DNA from: Sanguibacter gelidistatuariae
GTDB lineage: Bacteria; Actinomycetota; Actinomycetes; Actinomycetales; Cellulomonadaceae
Length of the DNA: 64,000 nt
Assembly: GCF_900096585.1 (NCBI RefSeq)
Contig: NZ_FMYH01000005.1
Location: forward strand, 270,835 to 334,834
Direction of reading: 5' to 3'
Positions 42,096-51,613 of the stretch are shown one piece after another. The translations under genes were made by a program, and so were the position numbers. The notes below the pieces were generated by a model. That model made no database searches and was not told where the DNA came from. It saw only the letters and a program-made list of their open reading frames with translations. Every line of letters begins with the position of its first letter. Positions within the stretch are counted from its first letter, which is position 1.

Positions 42096-43430
42096 ATGGA
42101 CAGGCAGCAAGAGTTCGTGCTCCGCACGGTCGAGGAGCGCGACATCCGCTTCATCCGCCTCTGGTTCACCGACGTGCTCGGGATGCTCAAGTCCGTCGCG
42201 ATCGCGCCGGCTGAGCTCGAGGCCGCCTTCACCGAGGGCATTGGCTTCGACGGCAGCGCGATCGAGGGGCTCACCCGCGTCTATGAGGCGGACATGATCG
42301 CCCGCCCGGACCCGACGACGTTCCAGATCCTGCCGTGGCGCGGCGAGACGCACGGGACCGCCCGCATGTTCTGCGACATCCTCACCCCCGACGGCGAGCC
42401 GTCACTGGCTGATTCCCGCAATGTGCTCAAGCGAGCGCTGGCCAAGGCCAGCGACCAGGGGTTCACCTTCTACACCCACCCCGAGGTCGAGTTCTACCTC
42501 TTTGAGCCGCCGACGGCGAACGGCCCCCTCGTGCCGATCGACCACGGTGGGTACTTCGACCACGTCGCCCGCACGCAGGGCCACGACTTCCGTCGCGCCG
42601 CGATCACGATGCTCGAGTCCATGGGCATCTCGGTCGAGTTCTCCCACCACGAGGCCGGCCCGGGGCAGAACGAGATCGATCTGCGGTACGCGGACGCACT
42701 GACCACGGCCGACAACCTGATGACCTTCCGCACGGTCATCAAGGAGGTCGCGCTCGAGCAGGGCGTGTTCGCCTCGTTCATGCCCAAGCCGCTCGCCGAC
42801 CAGCCCGGGTCCGGGATGCACACGCACCTGTCGCTCTTCGAGGGCGACCGCAACGCCTTCCACGAGCCCGGCGCGCAGTACGAGCTGTCCAAGACCGGCC
42901 GCCAGTTCATCGCGGGGCTGCTCATGCACGCCGCCGAGATCACCGCGGTCACCAACCAGTACGTGAACTCCTACAAGCGGCTGTGGGGAGGCGCCGAGGC
43001 GCCGAGCTACATCTGCTGGGGGCACAACAACCGGTCCGCGCTCGTGCGCGTGCCGATGTACAAGCCCGGCAAGGGCAACTCGAGCCGCATCGAGTACCGC
43101 GCGCTGGACACCGCTGCGAACCCGTACCTCGCCTTCGCGCTCATGCTCGCGGCCGGTCTCAAGGGCATCAAAGAGGGGTACGAACTGCCCGACGCGACGT
43201 CGGACGACGTCTGGGAGCTGACCGACGCCGAGCGCCGCGCCATGGGCATCAGGCCCCTGCCGCAGTCCCTCGATGACGCGATCGCGATCATGGAGAAGTC
43301 CGAGCTGGTCGCCGAGACCCTCGGCGAGCACGTCTTCGACTTCTTCCTCAAGAACAAGCGGCAGGAATGGGAGGGGTACCGCGCGCAGGTCACCCCCTTC
43401 GAGATCAAGCGGCTCCTGCAGGTCCTCTGA
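42096..43430 (+). CDS. glnA2: Glutamine synthetase type I-alpha
   Basis: 444 residues. GSI signatures: GFDGSAIEGLTRVYEADM, PEVEFYLFE, HHEAGPGQNEIDLRYADAL, NSYKRLWGGAEAPSYICWGHNNRSALVRVP and RIEYRALDTAANPYLAFALML. The adenylylation loop of GSI-beta enzymes (Asn-Leu-Tyr-Asp-Leu-Pro) is replaced by GYELPDATSD without the tyrosine, so GlnE should not modify this paralogue; GlnA1 must be elsewhere. Chosen ATG has AGGCAGGA upstream. glnE follows. Confidence 0.93.
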   Translation: MDRQQEFVLRTVEERDIRFIRLWFTDVLGMLKSVAIAPAELEAAFTEGIGFDGSAIEGLTRVYEADMIARPDPTTFQILPWRGETHGTARMFCDILTPDGEPSLADSRNVLKRALAKASDQGFTFYTHPEVEFYLFEPPTANGPLVPIDHGGYFDHVARTQGHDFRRAAITMLESMGISVEFSHHEAGPGQNEIDLRYADALTTADNLMTFRTVIKEVALEQGVFASFMPKPLADQPGSGMHTHLSLFEGDRNAFHEPGAQYELSKTGRQFIAGLLMHAAEITAVTNQYVNSYKRLWGGAEAPSYICWGHNNRSALVRVPMYKPGKGNSSRIEYRALDTAANPYLAFALMLAAGLKGIKEGYELPDATSDDVWELTDAERRAMGIRPLPQSLDDAIAIMEKSELVAETLGEHVFDFFLKNKRQEWEGYRAQVTPFEIKRLLQVL

Positions 43431-43484
43431 CGGTCCTGTCCCACATCGCAGCACATTGCACGAAAGAGCTGGAGCCGCACAACC

Positions 43485-46400
43485 ATGGTGAGCACGGGCC
43501 GGACCACGTCGCTGACCGGCAGACTGACCCGGCTCGGGTTCTCCGACGCGAGGCGCGCCGCGCAGCTGTGCGCGGACTCCGACCTCGTCGCGGTCGTGGG
43601 TGAGGTCACCGCGGACTCCGGCCTCGTCGTCGCGCTCGGCGACGCCGCAGACCCCGACCTCGCGCTGCTCTCCCTCGTGCGGCTGTGCTCGGCGCTGCTC
43701 GCGGAGGACTCCGCGGACTCCGTGCGGCGCGCGGAGCTTGTCGCCACGAGCCTGACCAGCACGATCTGGGACGGCGACGACGCCGGGGTGCTCACCCGGC
43801 GCCGGCTCGTGGCCGTCCTCGGAGCGTCGATCGCGCTCGGCGACGAGCTGGTGCGCCATCCCGAGCTCGTCGACGTCGTCGCGGACGCCACCTCTGCGGT
43901 GGGCGTCGACGTACGGGCCGTGCGGGCGGAGATGCTGGCGGCCGTCGGTGCCGACGCCGACGCGGTCGTGCCGGTCGCCTCCTCGGCCGGCCCAGAGGTG
44001 ACCGACTCCTTGCGCCGGGCCTACCGGAGCCGGCTGCTACGCATCGCGGCGACCGACCTCACGTCGACCGAGCCGCTGTCGATCCTGCCGGCCGTGGCCG
44101 CGGCCCTGGCCGACCTCGCGGCAGGAGCCCTCGAGGCCGCTCTCGCGGTGGCCCGTGCGGAGATCGACGACCACGGGGTCGGTGTTCGCCTCGCCGTCAT
44201 GGGCATGGGCAAGTGCGGGGGCCGTGAGCTCAACTACGTCAGCGACGTCGACGTCATCTACGTCGCGGAACCCGTTGACGGGTTCACCGAGGACTACGCC
44301 TCGACCGTCGGTGCGCGCCTCGCGGCGGGCCTGACCCGGGTGTGCGGGGCCCCGAGCGGTGAGCCGGCCCTGTGGCCGGTCGACGCCGCGCTGCGCCCCG
44401 AGGGCAAGAACGGCCCGCTCGTGCGCACCCTGGCCAGCCACGTCTCCTACTACGAGCGCTGGGCGAAGACCTGGGAGTTCCAGGCCCTGCTCAAGGCGCG
44501 GCTCGTGGCAGGGGACGCCGAGCTGGGGTACGCCTACGTCGAGGCGATCACGCCGATGGTGTGGTCCGCGGTGAGCCGGGCGAACTTCGTCGAGGACTCC
44601 CAGGCGATGCGCCGCCGGGTCGAGGACCACGTCCCGGCCGCCGAGGCGGACCGCCAGCTCAAGCTGGGCAAGGGAGGCCTGCGCGACGTCGAGTTCACGG
44701 TCCAGCTGCTCCAGCTGGTGCACGGCCGGTCCGACCCCTCGATCCAGAGCTCGAACACCCTGACGGCGCTCGCGGCGCTGGCCAGCGCCGGGTACGTGGG
44801 CCGGGAGCACGCCGCCCAGCTGGCCGTGTGCTACCGGTTCCTGCGGGTCCTTGAGCACCGCATCCAGCTGTTCCACCTGCGCCGCACGCACCTCATGCCG
44901 ACCGCCGACGACGACCTGCGCCGCCTGGCCCGGTCGGCCGGGCTGCGCCTGGACGGGCCCGAGGGTCTGCTCGCCCGCTGGCGGACGGTCCGCCGCGACG
45001 TGCGGACCCTGCACGAGGAGCTGTTCTACCGCCCGCTCCTGCCGGCGACCGCCCAGCTCTCGGCAGAGGAAGCGAGCCTCGCGCCCGAGGCAGCCAAGGC
45101 GCGCCTCGCGGCGATCGGCTACCGGGACCCGGCCGGATCGATGCGGCACATCGCCGCGCTGACCGACGGGGTCAGCCGCCGTGCCTCGATCCAGCGCCAG
45201 CTGCTGCCGGTCATGCTCGGGTGGTTCGCCGAAGGGTCGGATCCCGACTCCGGTCTGCTGGCCTTCCGGCGCCTCTCCGACGAGCTCGGCACCACCCACT
45301 GGTACCTCAAGCTGCTGCGCGACTCCGGGTCGGCCGCCTACCGCCTCGCGTCGCTGCTGTCGACGTCGAAGTACGTGGCCGAGGCGCTCGGCCGGTCTCC
45401 CGAGTCGGTCAAGTGGCTGGCCGACGACGCCGACCTGCGCCCGCGCAGCCTCGACCGTCTGCTGACAGAGTCGGACGCGTTCCTCTCTCGCGCCGACGAC
45501 CCGCAGCGGGCAATCACGGTGCTACGCGCCATGCGCCGTCGGGAGCTGGCCCGGATCGCGTGTGCGGAGCTCCTCGAGGTGAGCGACCCGAGCGAATCCG
45601 CCCCGAGCATCTCCGACGCCGCTGACGCGCTGCTCATCGGAGGGCTGCGGATTGCCCGTCGCGTCGTCTGCGACGAGCAGGGGATCCCTCACGACCAGGC
45701 ACCGGCGACCATGGCCGTGATCGCGATGGGCCGCCTCGGTGGGCGTGAGGTCGGCTACGGTTCGGACGCCGACGTCATGTTTGTCTACACCCGCGCCAAC
45801 GACGCCGACGACGCCGCGGCGCAGGCCTTTGCGAAGGCAGTCGCCCAGCGCATGCGCACGCTGCTCGGAGGCGCGAACGAGGAGCCCCCACTCCAGGTCG
45901 ACGCCGACCTGCGGCCCGAGGGCCGCAACGGACCGCTCGTGAGGTCCTTCGACTCCTACGCCGAGTACTACGGGCGCTGGTCCGCCGCCTGGGAGAGCCA
46001 AGCCCTGCTGCGGGCCCGGCCGGCCGCGGGCGATCCGGGGCTCGGCGACGCGTTCATGGACCTCATCGCCCCTCTGCGGTACCCGGAGGGCGGGATCGAC
46101 GCCGCGACCGTGCGGGAGATCCGCCGGATCAAGGCGCGCGTCGAGTCCGAGCGGCTGCCTCGCGGCGTGGACCCGGCACGTCACCTCAAGCTGGGCCGAG
46201 GGGCGATCAGCGACGTCGAGTGGACGGTCCAGCTGCTCCAGCTCCAGCACGGGTACGCCGTCCCGGGGCTGCGCACCACGGAGACTCTCGCGGGGCTGCG
46301 TGCCGCCTGCGAAGCGGAGCTCATCAGCGCCGACGACGCCGAAGTCCTCGGTGCTGCCTGGCAGCTCGCCTCGAACCTGCGCGACGCCCTCGTGCTGTGG

Positions 46401-46583
46401 TCGGGGCGGATCGGCGGCGCGACGGCCGACGTGCTGCCCTCCGACCACAGGGCCCTGCGCGGGATCGCCACGGCGCTGCGCTACCCGGGTGGAGGCGCCG
46501 ACCTCGAAGAGGACTTCCTGCGCACCGCGCGCCGGGCCCGCCTGGTCATGGAGCGCCTCTTCTACGGCGAAGAAGACGCCTGA
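43485..46583 (+). CDS. glnE: Glutamine synthetase adenylyl/deadenylyltransferase
   Basis: 1032 residues with two nucleotidyltransferase domains: NYVSDVDVIYV in the N-terminal (deadenylylating) half and GYGSDADVMFVYTRA in the C-terminal (adenylylating) half. Each is followed by a four-helix GlnD-like region (KLGKGGLRDVEFTVQLLQLVHG; KLGRGAISDVEWTVQLLQLQHG). It controls GlnA1 activity by reversible AMP transfer in response to PII. Position directly after glnA2 is standard for actinobacteria. Confidence 0.95.
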   Translation: MVSTGRTTSLTGRLTRLGFSDARRAAQLCADSDLVAVVGEVTADSGLVVALGDAADPDLALLSLVRLCSALLAEDSADSVRRAELVATSLTSTIWDGDDAGVLTRRRLVAVLGASIALGDELVRHPELVDVVADATSAVGVDVRAVRAEMLAAVGADADAVVPVASSAGPEVTDSLRRAYRSRLLRIAATDLTSTEPLSILPAVAAALADLAAGALEAALAVARAEIDDHGVGVRLAVMGMGKCGGRELNYVSDVDVIYVAEPVDGFTEDYASTVGARLAAGLTRVCGAPSGEPALWPVDAALRPEGKNGPLVRTLASHVSYYERWAKTWEFQALLKARLVAGDAELGYAYVEAITPMVWSAVSRANFVEDSQAMRRRVEDHVPAAEADRQLKLGKGGLRDVEFTVQLLQLVHGRSDPSIQSSNTLTALAALASAGYVGREHAAQLAVCYRFLRVLEHRIQLFHLRRTHLMPTADDDLRRLARSAGLRLDGPEGLLARWRTVRRDVRTLHEELFYRPLLPATAQLSAEEASLAPEAAKARLAAIGYRDPAGSMRHIAALTDGVSRRASIQRQLLPVMLGWFAEGSDPDSGLLAFRRLSDELGTTHWYLKLLRDSGSAAYRLASLLSTSKYVAEALGRSPESVKWLADDADLRPRSLDRLLTESDAFLSRADDPQRAITVLRAMRRRELARIACAELLEVSDPSESAPSISDAADALLIGGLRIARRVVCDEQGIPHDQAPATMAVIAMGRLGGREVGYGSDADVMFVYTRANDADDAAAQAFAKAVAQRMRTLLGGANEEPPLQVDADLRPEGRNGPLVRSFDSYAEYYGRWSAAWESQALLRARPAAGDPGLGDAFMDLIAPLRYPEGGIDAATVREIRRIKARVESERLPRGVDPARHLKLGRGAISDVEWTVQLLQLQHGYAVPGLRTTETLAGLRAACEAELISADDAEVLGAAWQLASNLRDALVLWSGRIGGATADVLPSDHRALRGIATALRYPGGGADLEEDFLRTARRARLVMERLFYGEEDA

Positions 46584-46602
46584 CATCTCCGTCCATCCCT
46601 CC

Positions 46603-46666
46603 CGCTGAGTGCGGGTGATAGGCTGCCCAAAAAGGACACCGGACAGCCATTCGACCGCACTCAGCG
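46603..46666. repeat. 64-nt structured intergenic repeat, copy B
   Basis: Outer stem CGCTGAGTGCGG / CCGCACTCAGCG is a perfect 12 bp. An inner stem GGCTG / CAGCC encloses CCCAAAAAGGACACCGGA. It lies between glnE and a small membrane-protein gene in the same orientation as copy C. Same length as the other copies. Confidence 0.9.
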
Positions 46667-46705
46667 GATTGCGCGGGGTCTGGGATCCGGCCGATGGGGA
46701 GAACG

Positions 46706-47038
46706 ATGAAGCGTGATGCGTCCGCGGGTCCAGCCGTGCTGAGCTCCTTGGTGACCGTGCCGATCGGGAACCCGACGGCGGCGCGCGCCGACCACCTTTC
46801 GCCGCTGCGCCAGGCGTGGTTTTGGTTCTACGCCCTCGCCGCGCTGAGCGCCGTGGGGTTCTGCGCCTTCGCGATTCGTGAAGGGTATGCCTCCGACGCC
46901 GAGCTGCGGGGCGGAGGGTGGACGTCAGGTGAGACGGTGACGCTGATCACCGGCTTGGCGTTCGTCCTTGTCGGCCTGGTCCTCCACCGCCGAGCCGCGC
47001 ATCGTGTCGGACGAGCGGCTCACTCCACCCGCCGCTGA
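46706..47038 (+). CDS. Small two-span membrane protein
   Basis: 110 residues with two hydrophobic segments (AWFWFYALAALSAVGFCAFAI at about 35-55 and VTLITGLAFVLVGLVLHR at about 80-97) and a basic His/Arg tail. No family recognised. GGGGAG lies correctly before this ATG; an ATG four codons upstream overlaps that site. The gene is bracketed by copies B and C of the 64-nt repeat, each within 40 bp. Confidence 0.6.
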   Translation: MKRDASAGPAVLSSLVTVPIGNPTAARADHLSPLRQAWFWFYALAALSAVGFCAFAIREGYASDAELRGGGWTSGETVTLITGLAFVLVGLVLHRRAAHRVGRAAHSTRR

Positions 47039-47052
47039 GGCGTGCCACCACT

Positions 47053-47116
47053 CGCTGAGTGCGCGAAATAGGCTGCCCGAACCGGACACGAGGCAGCCAT
47101 TCCACCGCACTCAGCG
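47053..47116. repeat. 64-nt structured intergenic repeat, copy C
   Basis: Outer stem CGCTGAGTGCG / CGCACTCAGCG is 11 bp; the inner stem GGCTGCC / GGCAGCC is 7 bp around CGAACCGGACACGA. Compared with copy B, changes in the inner stem keep pairing. It lies between the convergent membrane-protein and AI-2E exporter genes. Confidence 0.9.
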
Positions 47117-47137
47117 AAGTCTCCTGGGGATGGGACC

Positions 47138-48268
47138 TCAGGGCGTGATCGGTTCTTCGGCTTCGCGGTTGGCCGGGGTGGCCGTGGGGTCGCGCAGCAT
47201 GTGGGAGTCGACCAGCTCGTGGCGGCGCAGGTACGTCGTGGCGACCGCCTGGATGGTGGCCGCGATCGGCAACGACAAGAACGCGCCCAGCGCGCCGAAG
47301 ACCGCACCGAAGGCGAGCACCACGACGAACGACATCGCCGGGTTCATCTGCAGGGCCCTGGCCGAGACCTTGGGGGAGAGCCACAGGTTCTCGACCTGCT
47401 GGTAGGCGATGATGAACGCCAGGACGAGGATCGCCTTCTTCGGCCCGTCGGTGGTCAGCGCGAAGACGATCGGCAGCGCGCCACCGATATACGTACCGAT
47501 GGTCGGGACGAACTGGGAGACCACGCCGGTGAACAGCGCGAGCGGCAGCGCGTAGGGGATCTGGATGATGGTCAGGAAGACCCCGGTGAACAGGCTCGCC
47601 ACGGCCGCCAAGACCACGCGGGAGTTGATGTAGTCGGAGATCTTGGTCTGAGTGATCTCCCAGAGCTTGAGCACCTCAGTCTGGTTCTTCGGGCTGAGCC
47701 ACCCGCAGATCGACGCGCGGAACCTCGGCCCGGCTGCGGCCAGGTAGTACGCGACGAGCATGATCGTGGTGAAGGCGAACAGGCCCGAGATCACCGACGT
47801 GCCGATGGCCAGCGCCCGGCTGGCGACCTCGTTGCCCCAGTCCTGGATGAGCTGGGCCTGCAGGTCCTCCATGGCCGGGACCTCGACCTTGAACTGCCCC
47901 TCGATCCAGGTCGCCACTGACTCGTACGTGTTCGGCAGGGACGTGATGAGCTCCCCAGCCTGCTCGACGAAGATCCGGCCGAACAGTGCGAGCACGGCGA
48001 TCGCGCTGGCCAGCAGGCCGAAGAGCACGACGGCGGTCGCGCCGCCGCGCTTCCAGCCGTGCTTGACGAGCCACACGATCATCGGCTCCATCGCCAGGGC
48101 GAGGAACAGCGCGATGATGAGGTTGACGAACAGCGACGTGAGCGACCCCATCGCCCGCCAGACGAAGATCGCGGCGAACACGGTGAGCACGGTCAACAGC
48201 AACGCCCGCGGCAACCATCTCGGCGGGCGCGCGGAGTCAAAGGTCGCGCTGCGCGACGTCGGCTTCAT
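47138..48268 (-). CDS. AI-2E family transporter (PerM-like)
   Basis: 376 residues with about eight membrane helices and the family phrases SLFVNLIIALFLALAMEPMI, LFTGVVSQFVPTIGTYIGGALPIVFAL and VENLWLSPKVSARALQMNPAMSFVVVLAFGAVFGALGAFLSLPIAA. The family exports varied small molecules or ions; the AI-2E name does not prove AI-2 export. Substrate unknown. It ends in a charged tail (NREAEEPITP). Confidence 0.88.
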   Translation of the reverse strand: MKPTSRSATFDSARPPRWLPRALLLTVLTVFAAIFVWRAMGSLTSLFVNLIIALFLALAMEPMIVWLVKHGWKRGGATAVVLFGLLASAIAVLALFGRIFVEQAGELITSLPNTYESVATWIEGQFKVEVPAMEDLQAQLIQDWGNEVASRALAIGTSVISGLFAFTTIMLVAYYLAAAGPRFRASICGWLSPKNQTEVLKLWEITQTKISDYINSRVVLAAVASLFTGVFLTIIQIPYALPLALFTGVVSQFVPTIGTYIGGALPIVFALTTDGPKKAILVLAFIIAYQQVENLWLSPKVSARALQMNPAMSFVVVLAFGAVFGALGAFLSLPIAATIQAVATTYLRRHELVDSHMLRDPTATPANREAEEPITP

Positions 48269-48277
48269 CGCCCGAGA

Positions 48278-49048
48278 CTAGTCGAGGCCGCGCACCCGCA
48301 CGGACAGGCAGGTCACGCAGCCCTCGAGCTTCTCGAACTCGGAGATGTCGACCGTGATGACGTCGTACCCGAGGTCGCTGAGCAGGGCGGCGGTCGCCGG
48401 CGCCGAGGCGGACATGAGCAGCGACGCCCCGCCCAGGCACACCACAGCCGTGCCGTGCGGCTCGGGGACCGGCAGGAACCGGGGGTAGATCGAGGGGTCG
48501 TCGACGAAGTCCGGGTAGCCGATGACGGTTCCGTCGGGCAGCGCGGTCACGGCGGTCTTGAGATGCAGCACCTTGGTCACCGGGACGGCGACCACCTGGG
48601 CGCCGAGCGGGCTGAGGATCGCGCGCAGCTGGCGCACGCCCTCGGCGTTGGTGCGGCCGCCGCGGCCCACGTACACCGTCGAGCCGACCTTGAGGACGTC
48701 GCCGCCGTCGAGGGTACCCGGTTCGCGGATCTCATTGAGCGAGCAGCCCAGGTCCTCGACGACCGAGCGGGTGCCGGCCGGTTCGGGGCGCCGGGAGAGG
48801 GCACCCGGGCGGGAGGACACAGAGACGTTGGCGTACATGACGACGGAGTCCTCGATGAAGACGGCGTCGGGGCAGTCGTCGGCAGGCTGCACCTCGATCG
48901 TGGTCCAGCCATGGTCGTTGAGCACCCCGACGTAGGCCTCCCACTGTGCGATGGCGCGCTCAAGATCGACCGGGACGGGTTCGATGTGCTCGACGAGCCC
49001 CTCGGGAAGACGCGGACCAGGACGGCGGACGAGCGCGATCGAAGACAT
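48278..49048 (-). CDS. Dimethylargininase (DDAH family)
   Basis: 256 residues of the amidinotransferase/DDAH fold. Visible active-site features are DAVFIEDSVVMY (substrate-binding Asp/Glu), LDGGDVLKVG, the catalytic His in KVLHLKTAVTAL and the catalytic Cys247 in EGCVTCLSVR. It hydrolyses methylated arginine to citrulline and dimethylamine. It is on the same strand as the USP and APC permease genes, which lie upstream; joint uptake and breakdown of a guanidino amino acid is possible but unproven. Confidence 0.9.
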   Translation of the reverse strand: MSSIALVRRPGPRLPEGLVEHIEPVPVDLERAIAQWEAYVGVLNDHGWTTIEVQPADDCPDAVFIEDSVVMYANVSVSSRPGALSRRPEPAGTRSVVEDLGCSLNEIREPGTLDGGDVLKVGSTVYVGRGGRTNAEGVRQLRAILSPLGAQVVAVPVTKVLHLKTAVTALPDGTVIGYPDFVDDPSIYPRFLPVPEPHGTAVVCLGGASLLMSASAPATAALLSDLGYDVITVDISEFEKLEGCVTCLSVRVRGLD

Positions 49049-49104
49049 GCGGCCAGTCTAGTGCGCGGCGCGACCAAGTTCCCGGGCAGGCAACCGCAGG
49101 CGAC

Positions 49105-50007
49105 CTACCGCACGGCCGGGTTCCGGTTGCGCGGCAGGACGATCACGGGCACCGTCGCGGCTCGCAACAGCTTGGTCGCAGTCGACCCGAGGAAGACCTT
49201 GGTCAGCGCGGACTCCGACGAGGAGCCCATCAGGAGCACGTCGCCGGCCTGCCAGTCGAGGTCCGCGACGGCATGCTCCCAGCTGGGCCCGCTCACCACG
49301 GCGGACTCGTCGACCGGGGCGAGCTGGGCGGCGTCCGGGCGCCCCGACAGCTCGGCGACGGCGCGGCGCTGTCCCGCCTCGGCCTGCTCCCGCCACGCGT
49401 CGAGTACGGAGTCCTCGATGTCGAAGCCCATCTCCGGCGGGAACATGGTCTTGCGGCGGATGGCGAAGGTCACCATCCGCAGCGGCACGCCGGCCCGGTG
49501 GGCCATCTGGGCGCCCATGGCCAGCACCTCGGTGCTGGACGGGCCAGAGTCCACGGCGACGGTCACCCGGGTCAGAAGACGGCCGGAGCCGTCGGCCGAG
49601 AAGCCGCGCGGGGCGATCGCGACGGGGACGGGCGAGGAGTGCAGCACCCGGTCTGCGACGGAGCCGACGGCGATCCGGCCGCGGACCCCGTCCTCGCTCG
49701 ATCCGAGCACGAGGGTCGTGGCCGCGTGCTCGGTCGCCGCGTCGTGCAGGGCGGCCGGGACAGACCGGGCGAGGCGGACGTCGTCCGTGGCCGGGACACC
49801 CGCGGGCAGGAGGGCGCGCGCGGCGGTGAGGAAGGAGGTGGCCGCCTCGCGCTGGGCGGCGGCGTGGGCCGGCGTCGGGCCGGTCCAGCGATGCTGGAGA
49901 ACGCCGCAGACGACGACGTCGGTCGCCAGGGACCGGGCGAGCAGCCCGCCCAGGGCGAGCGCGCCGCGGTCTCCGGTGTCCAGTGCCTGCCCGACGACGA
50001 TCGTCAT
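49105..50007 (-). CDS. Tandem universal stress protein (UspA)
   Basis: 300 residues with two Usp domains. The first ends with VLGSSEDGVRGRIAVGSVADRVLHSSPVPVAIAP, carrying a G-x2-(variable)-G-x9-G(S/T)-like ATP loop; the second ends with LLMGSSSESALTKVFLGSTATKLLRAATVPVIVLP. ATP binding is plausible for both. The ATG overlaps the stop of the APC permease gene (ATGA), so stress protein and permease are co-translated, a common actinobacterial pairing. Confidence 0.88.
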   Translation of the reverse strand: MTIVVGQALDTGDRGALALGGLLARSLATDVVVCGVLQHRWTGPTPAHAAAQREAATSFLTAARALLPAGVPATDDVRLARSVPAALHDAATEHAATTLVLGSSEDGVRGRIAVGSVADRVLHSSPVPVAIAPRGFSADGSGRLLTRVTVAVDSGPSSTEVLAMGAQMAHRAGVPLRMVTFAIRRKTMFPPEMGFDIEDSVLDAWREQAEAGQRRAVAELSGRPDAAQLAPVDESAVVSGPSWEHAVADLDWQAGDVLLMGSSSESALTKVFLGSTATKLLRAATVPVIVLPRNRNPAVR

Positions 50008-51485
50008 GACTTCTCCTGAGGTGGCATGCGGTCGGTGAGGTCCAGGGGCGGGCCGGCGGCGAGCGTCTCCAGGACGGAGTGCTTGATGGACCAGCTGAAG
50101 TAGAAGACGAGGGCGGCCCCGGCCCAGATCACGAAGGCGATGAGGGTGACCGAGCCGAGCCCGCTGATCACGTAGGCGCACGCGAGGACCGACAGGACGG
50201 GGGTCACCGGGTAGCCGGGAACCTTGAAACCGCGGGGGAGGTCGGGGGCGGTGCGGCGCAGCACGATGACACCCACCGAGACGAGCGAGAACGCCACGAG
50301 CGTCCCGATCGACGTGAGGTCGGCGAGGATGCCGAGCGGGACCACCCCGGCGAGGACGGCGACGACGACACCGACGATGATGGTGTTGGTCATCGGGGTC
50401 TGGGTGCGGCGGTCGATCCGAGCGAAGACCGGGGGGATGAGGCCGTCACGGCCCATCGCGAAGAGGATGCGGGTCTGGCCGTAGAGGCAGATGAGCGTGA
50501 CCGAGAAGATCGAGATGACCGCGCCGGCGGCGAGCAGCAGACCCGGCCAGCTGGAGCCGGTGATGTTCTCCAGGATCGTGGCGAGGCCGGCCTTCTGCCC
50601 CTCGAACTCGCCCCACGGCTGGGCGCCGACGGCGACGAAGGCCACCAGGAGATAGACGACGGTGACCACGGCGAGGGAGGCCATGAGGGCGATCGGGATG
50701 GACTTCTTCGGGTTGTGGACCTCCTCGCCGGCGGTCGCGATCGCGTCGAGGCCGATGAAGGAGAAGAAGATCGAGCCGGTCGCGATAGACACCCCGGCGA
50801 AGCCGAAGGGCGCGAACTGGGAGAAGTGGTCGGCCTGGAAGCCGGTGAGCCCGACGGTGATGAACAGCACGAGCACGCTGATCTTGATGATCACCATGAT
50901 CGCGTTGGCGCGTGCGGACTCGCTCGCCCCGCGCAGCAGCAGCAGGACGCACAGGGCGACGAGGATCATCGCGGGCAGATTGATGACGCCGCCGCTGTCC
51001 GGGGCCAGGGAGAGGGCGTCCGGGAAATGCCACCCGATGGTGCCTTCGAGCAGCAGGTTGAGGTATTCCGACCAGCCGACGGCCACCGCGGCCGCGGAGA
51101 CCCCGTACTCCAGGACCAGGCACGCGCCGACGACGAAGGCGACGGCCTCCCCGAGGGTCGCGTAGGAGTAGGAGTAGGACGAGCCCGACGACGGGATGGT
51201 CGAGGCAAGCTCGGCGTAGCAGAGCACGGTAAGCCCAGCCACGATCGCGGCCAGCAGGAAGGACCCGATGACCGCCGGTCCGGCCTCAGGGACCGCCTCG
51301 GACAGGATGAAGAAGATCCCGGTGCCGATCGTCCCGCCGACCCCGATCATCGTCAGCTGGAAGGTCGTGATCGACCGCCGCAGGTGCACCTGGGTGGCGG
51401 GGTCGCCGCTGGGGGTGTCTGCGGTGGTGAGGGCGTCGGCGGGGATGCTCTTGCGGAACATCCGGTGCACGAGGGTGTCGGTCAT
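50004..51485 (-). CDS. APC-family amino acid permease (cationic amino acid transporter type)
   Basis: 493 residues with 12 or more membrane helices. TFQLTMIGVGGTIGTGIFFILSEAVPEAGPAVIGSFLLAAIVAGLTVLCYAELAS is the APC N-terminal core with the GxGxxxG substrate loop, and FFSFIGLDAIATAGEEVHNPKKSIP is the helix 6 motif of the CAT subgroup. It likely imports arginine or lysine; the DDAH gene two places downstream makes a methylarginine or arginine source plausible. Confidence 0.9.
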   Translation of the reverse strand: MTDTLVHRMFRKSIPADALTTADTPSGDPATQVHLRRSITTFQLTMIGVGGTIGTGIFFILSEAVPEAGPAVIGSFLLAAIVAGLTVLCYAELASTIPSSGSSYSYSYATLGEAVAFVVGACLVLEYGVSAAAVAVGWSEYLNLLLEGTIGWHFPDALSLAPDSGGVINLPAMILVALCVLLLLRGASESARANAIMVIIKISVLVLFITVGLTGFQADHFSQFAPFGFAGVSIATGSIFFSFIGLDAIATAGEEVHNPKKSIPIALMASLAVVTVVYLLVAFVAVGAQPWGEFEGQKAGLATILENITGSSWPGLLLAAGAVISIFSVTLICLYGQTRILFAMGRDGLIPPVFARIDRRTQTPMTNTIIVGVVVAVLAGVVPLGILADLTSIGTLVAFSLVSVGVIVLRRTAPDLPRGFKVPGYPVTPVLSVLACAYVISGLGSVTLIAFVIWAGAALVFYFSWSIKHSVLETLAAGPPLDLTDRMPPQEKS

Positions 51486-51613
51486 GGGGGTCGTGGCTCC
51501 GGGGGGAGGGGGTGCGCGGTGCCCGGAACGAGGCCGGGCTGCCCGGACATCGTATCGGCGCGCGCGGGGATTGCGCGGGCCGGAGGTCCCCCGGCCCGGC
51601 GCTCGGGGGGGAC

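Noticed and set aside
39268..47116. The 64-nt repeats as a CRISPR or phage array
   Set aside because: Copies are kilobases apart, palindromic across their full length, and lack short regular spacers or cas genes.
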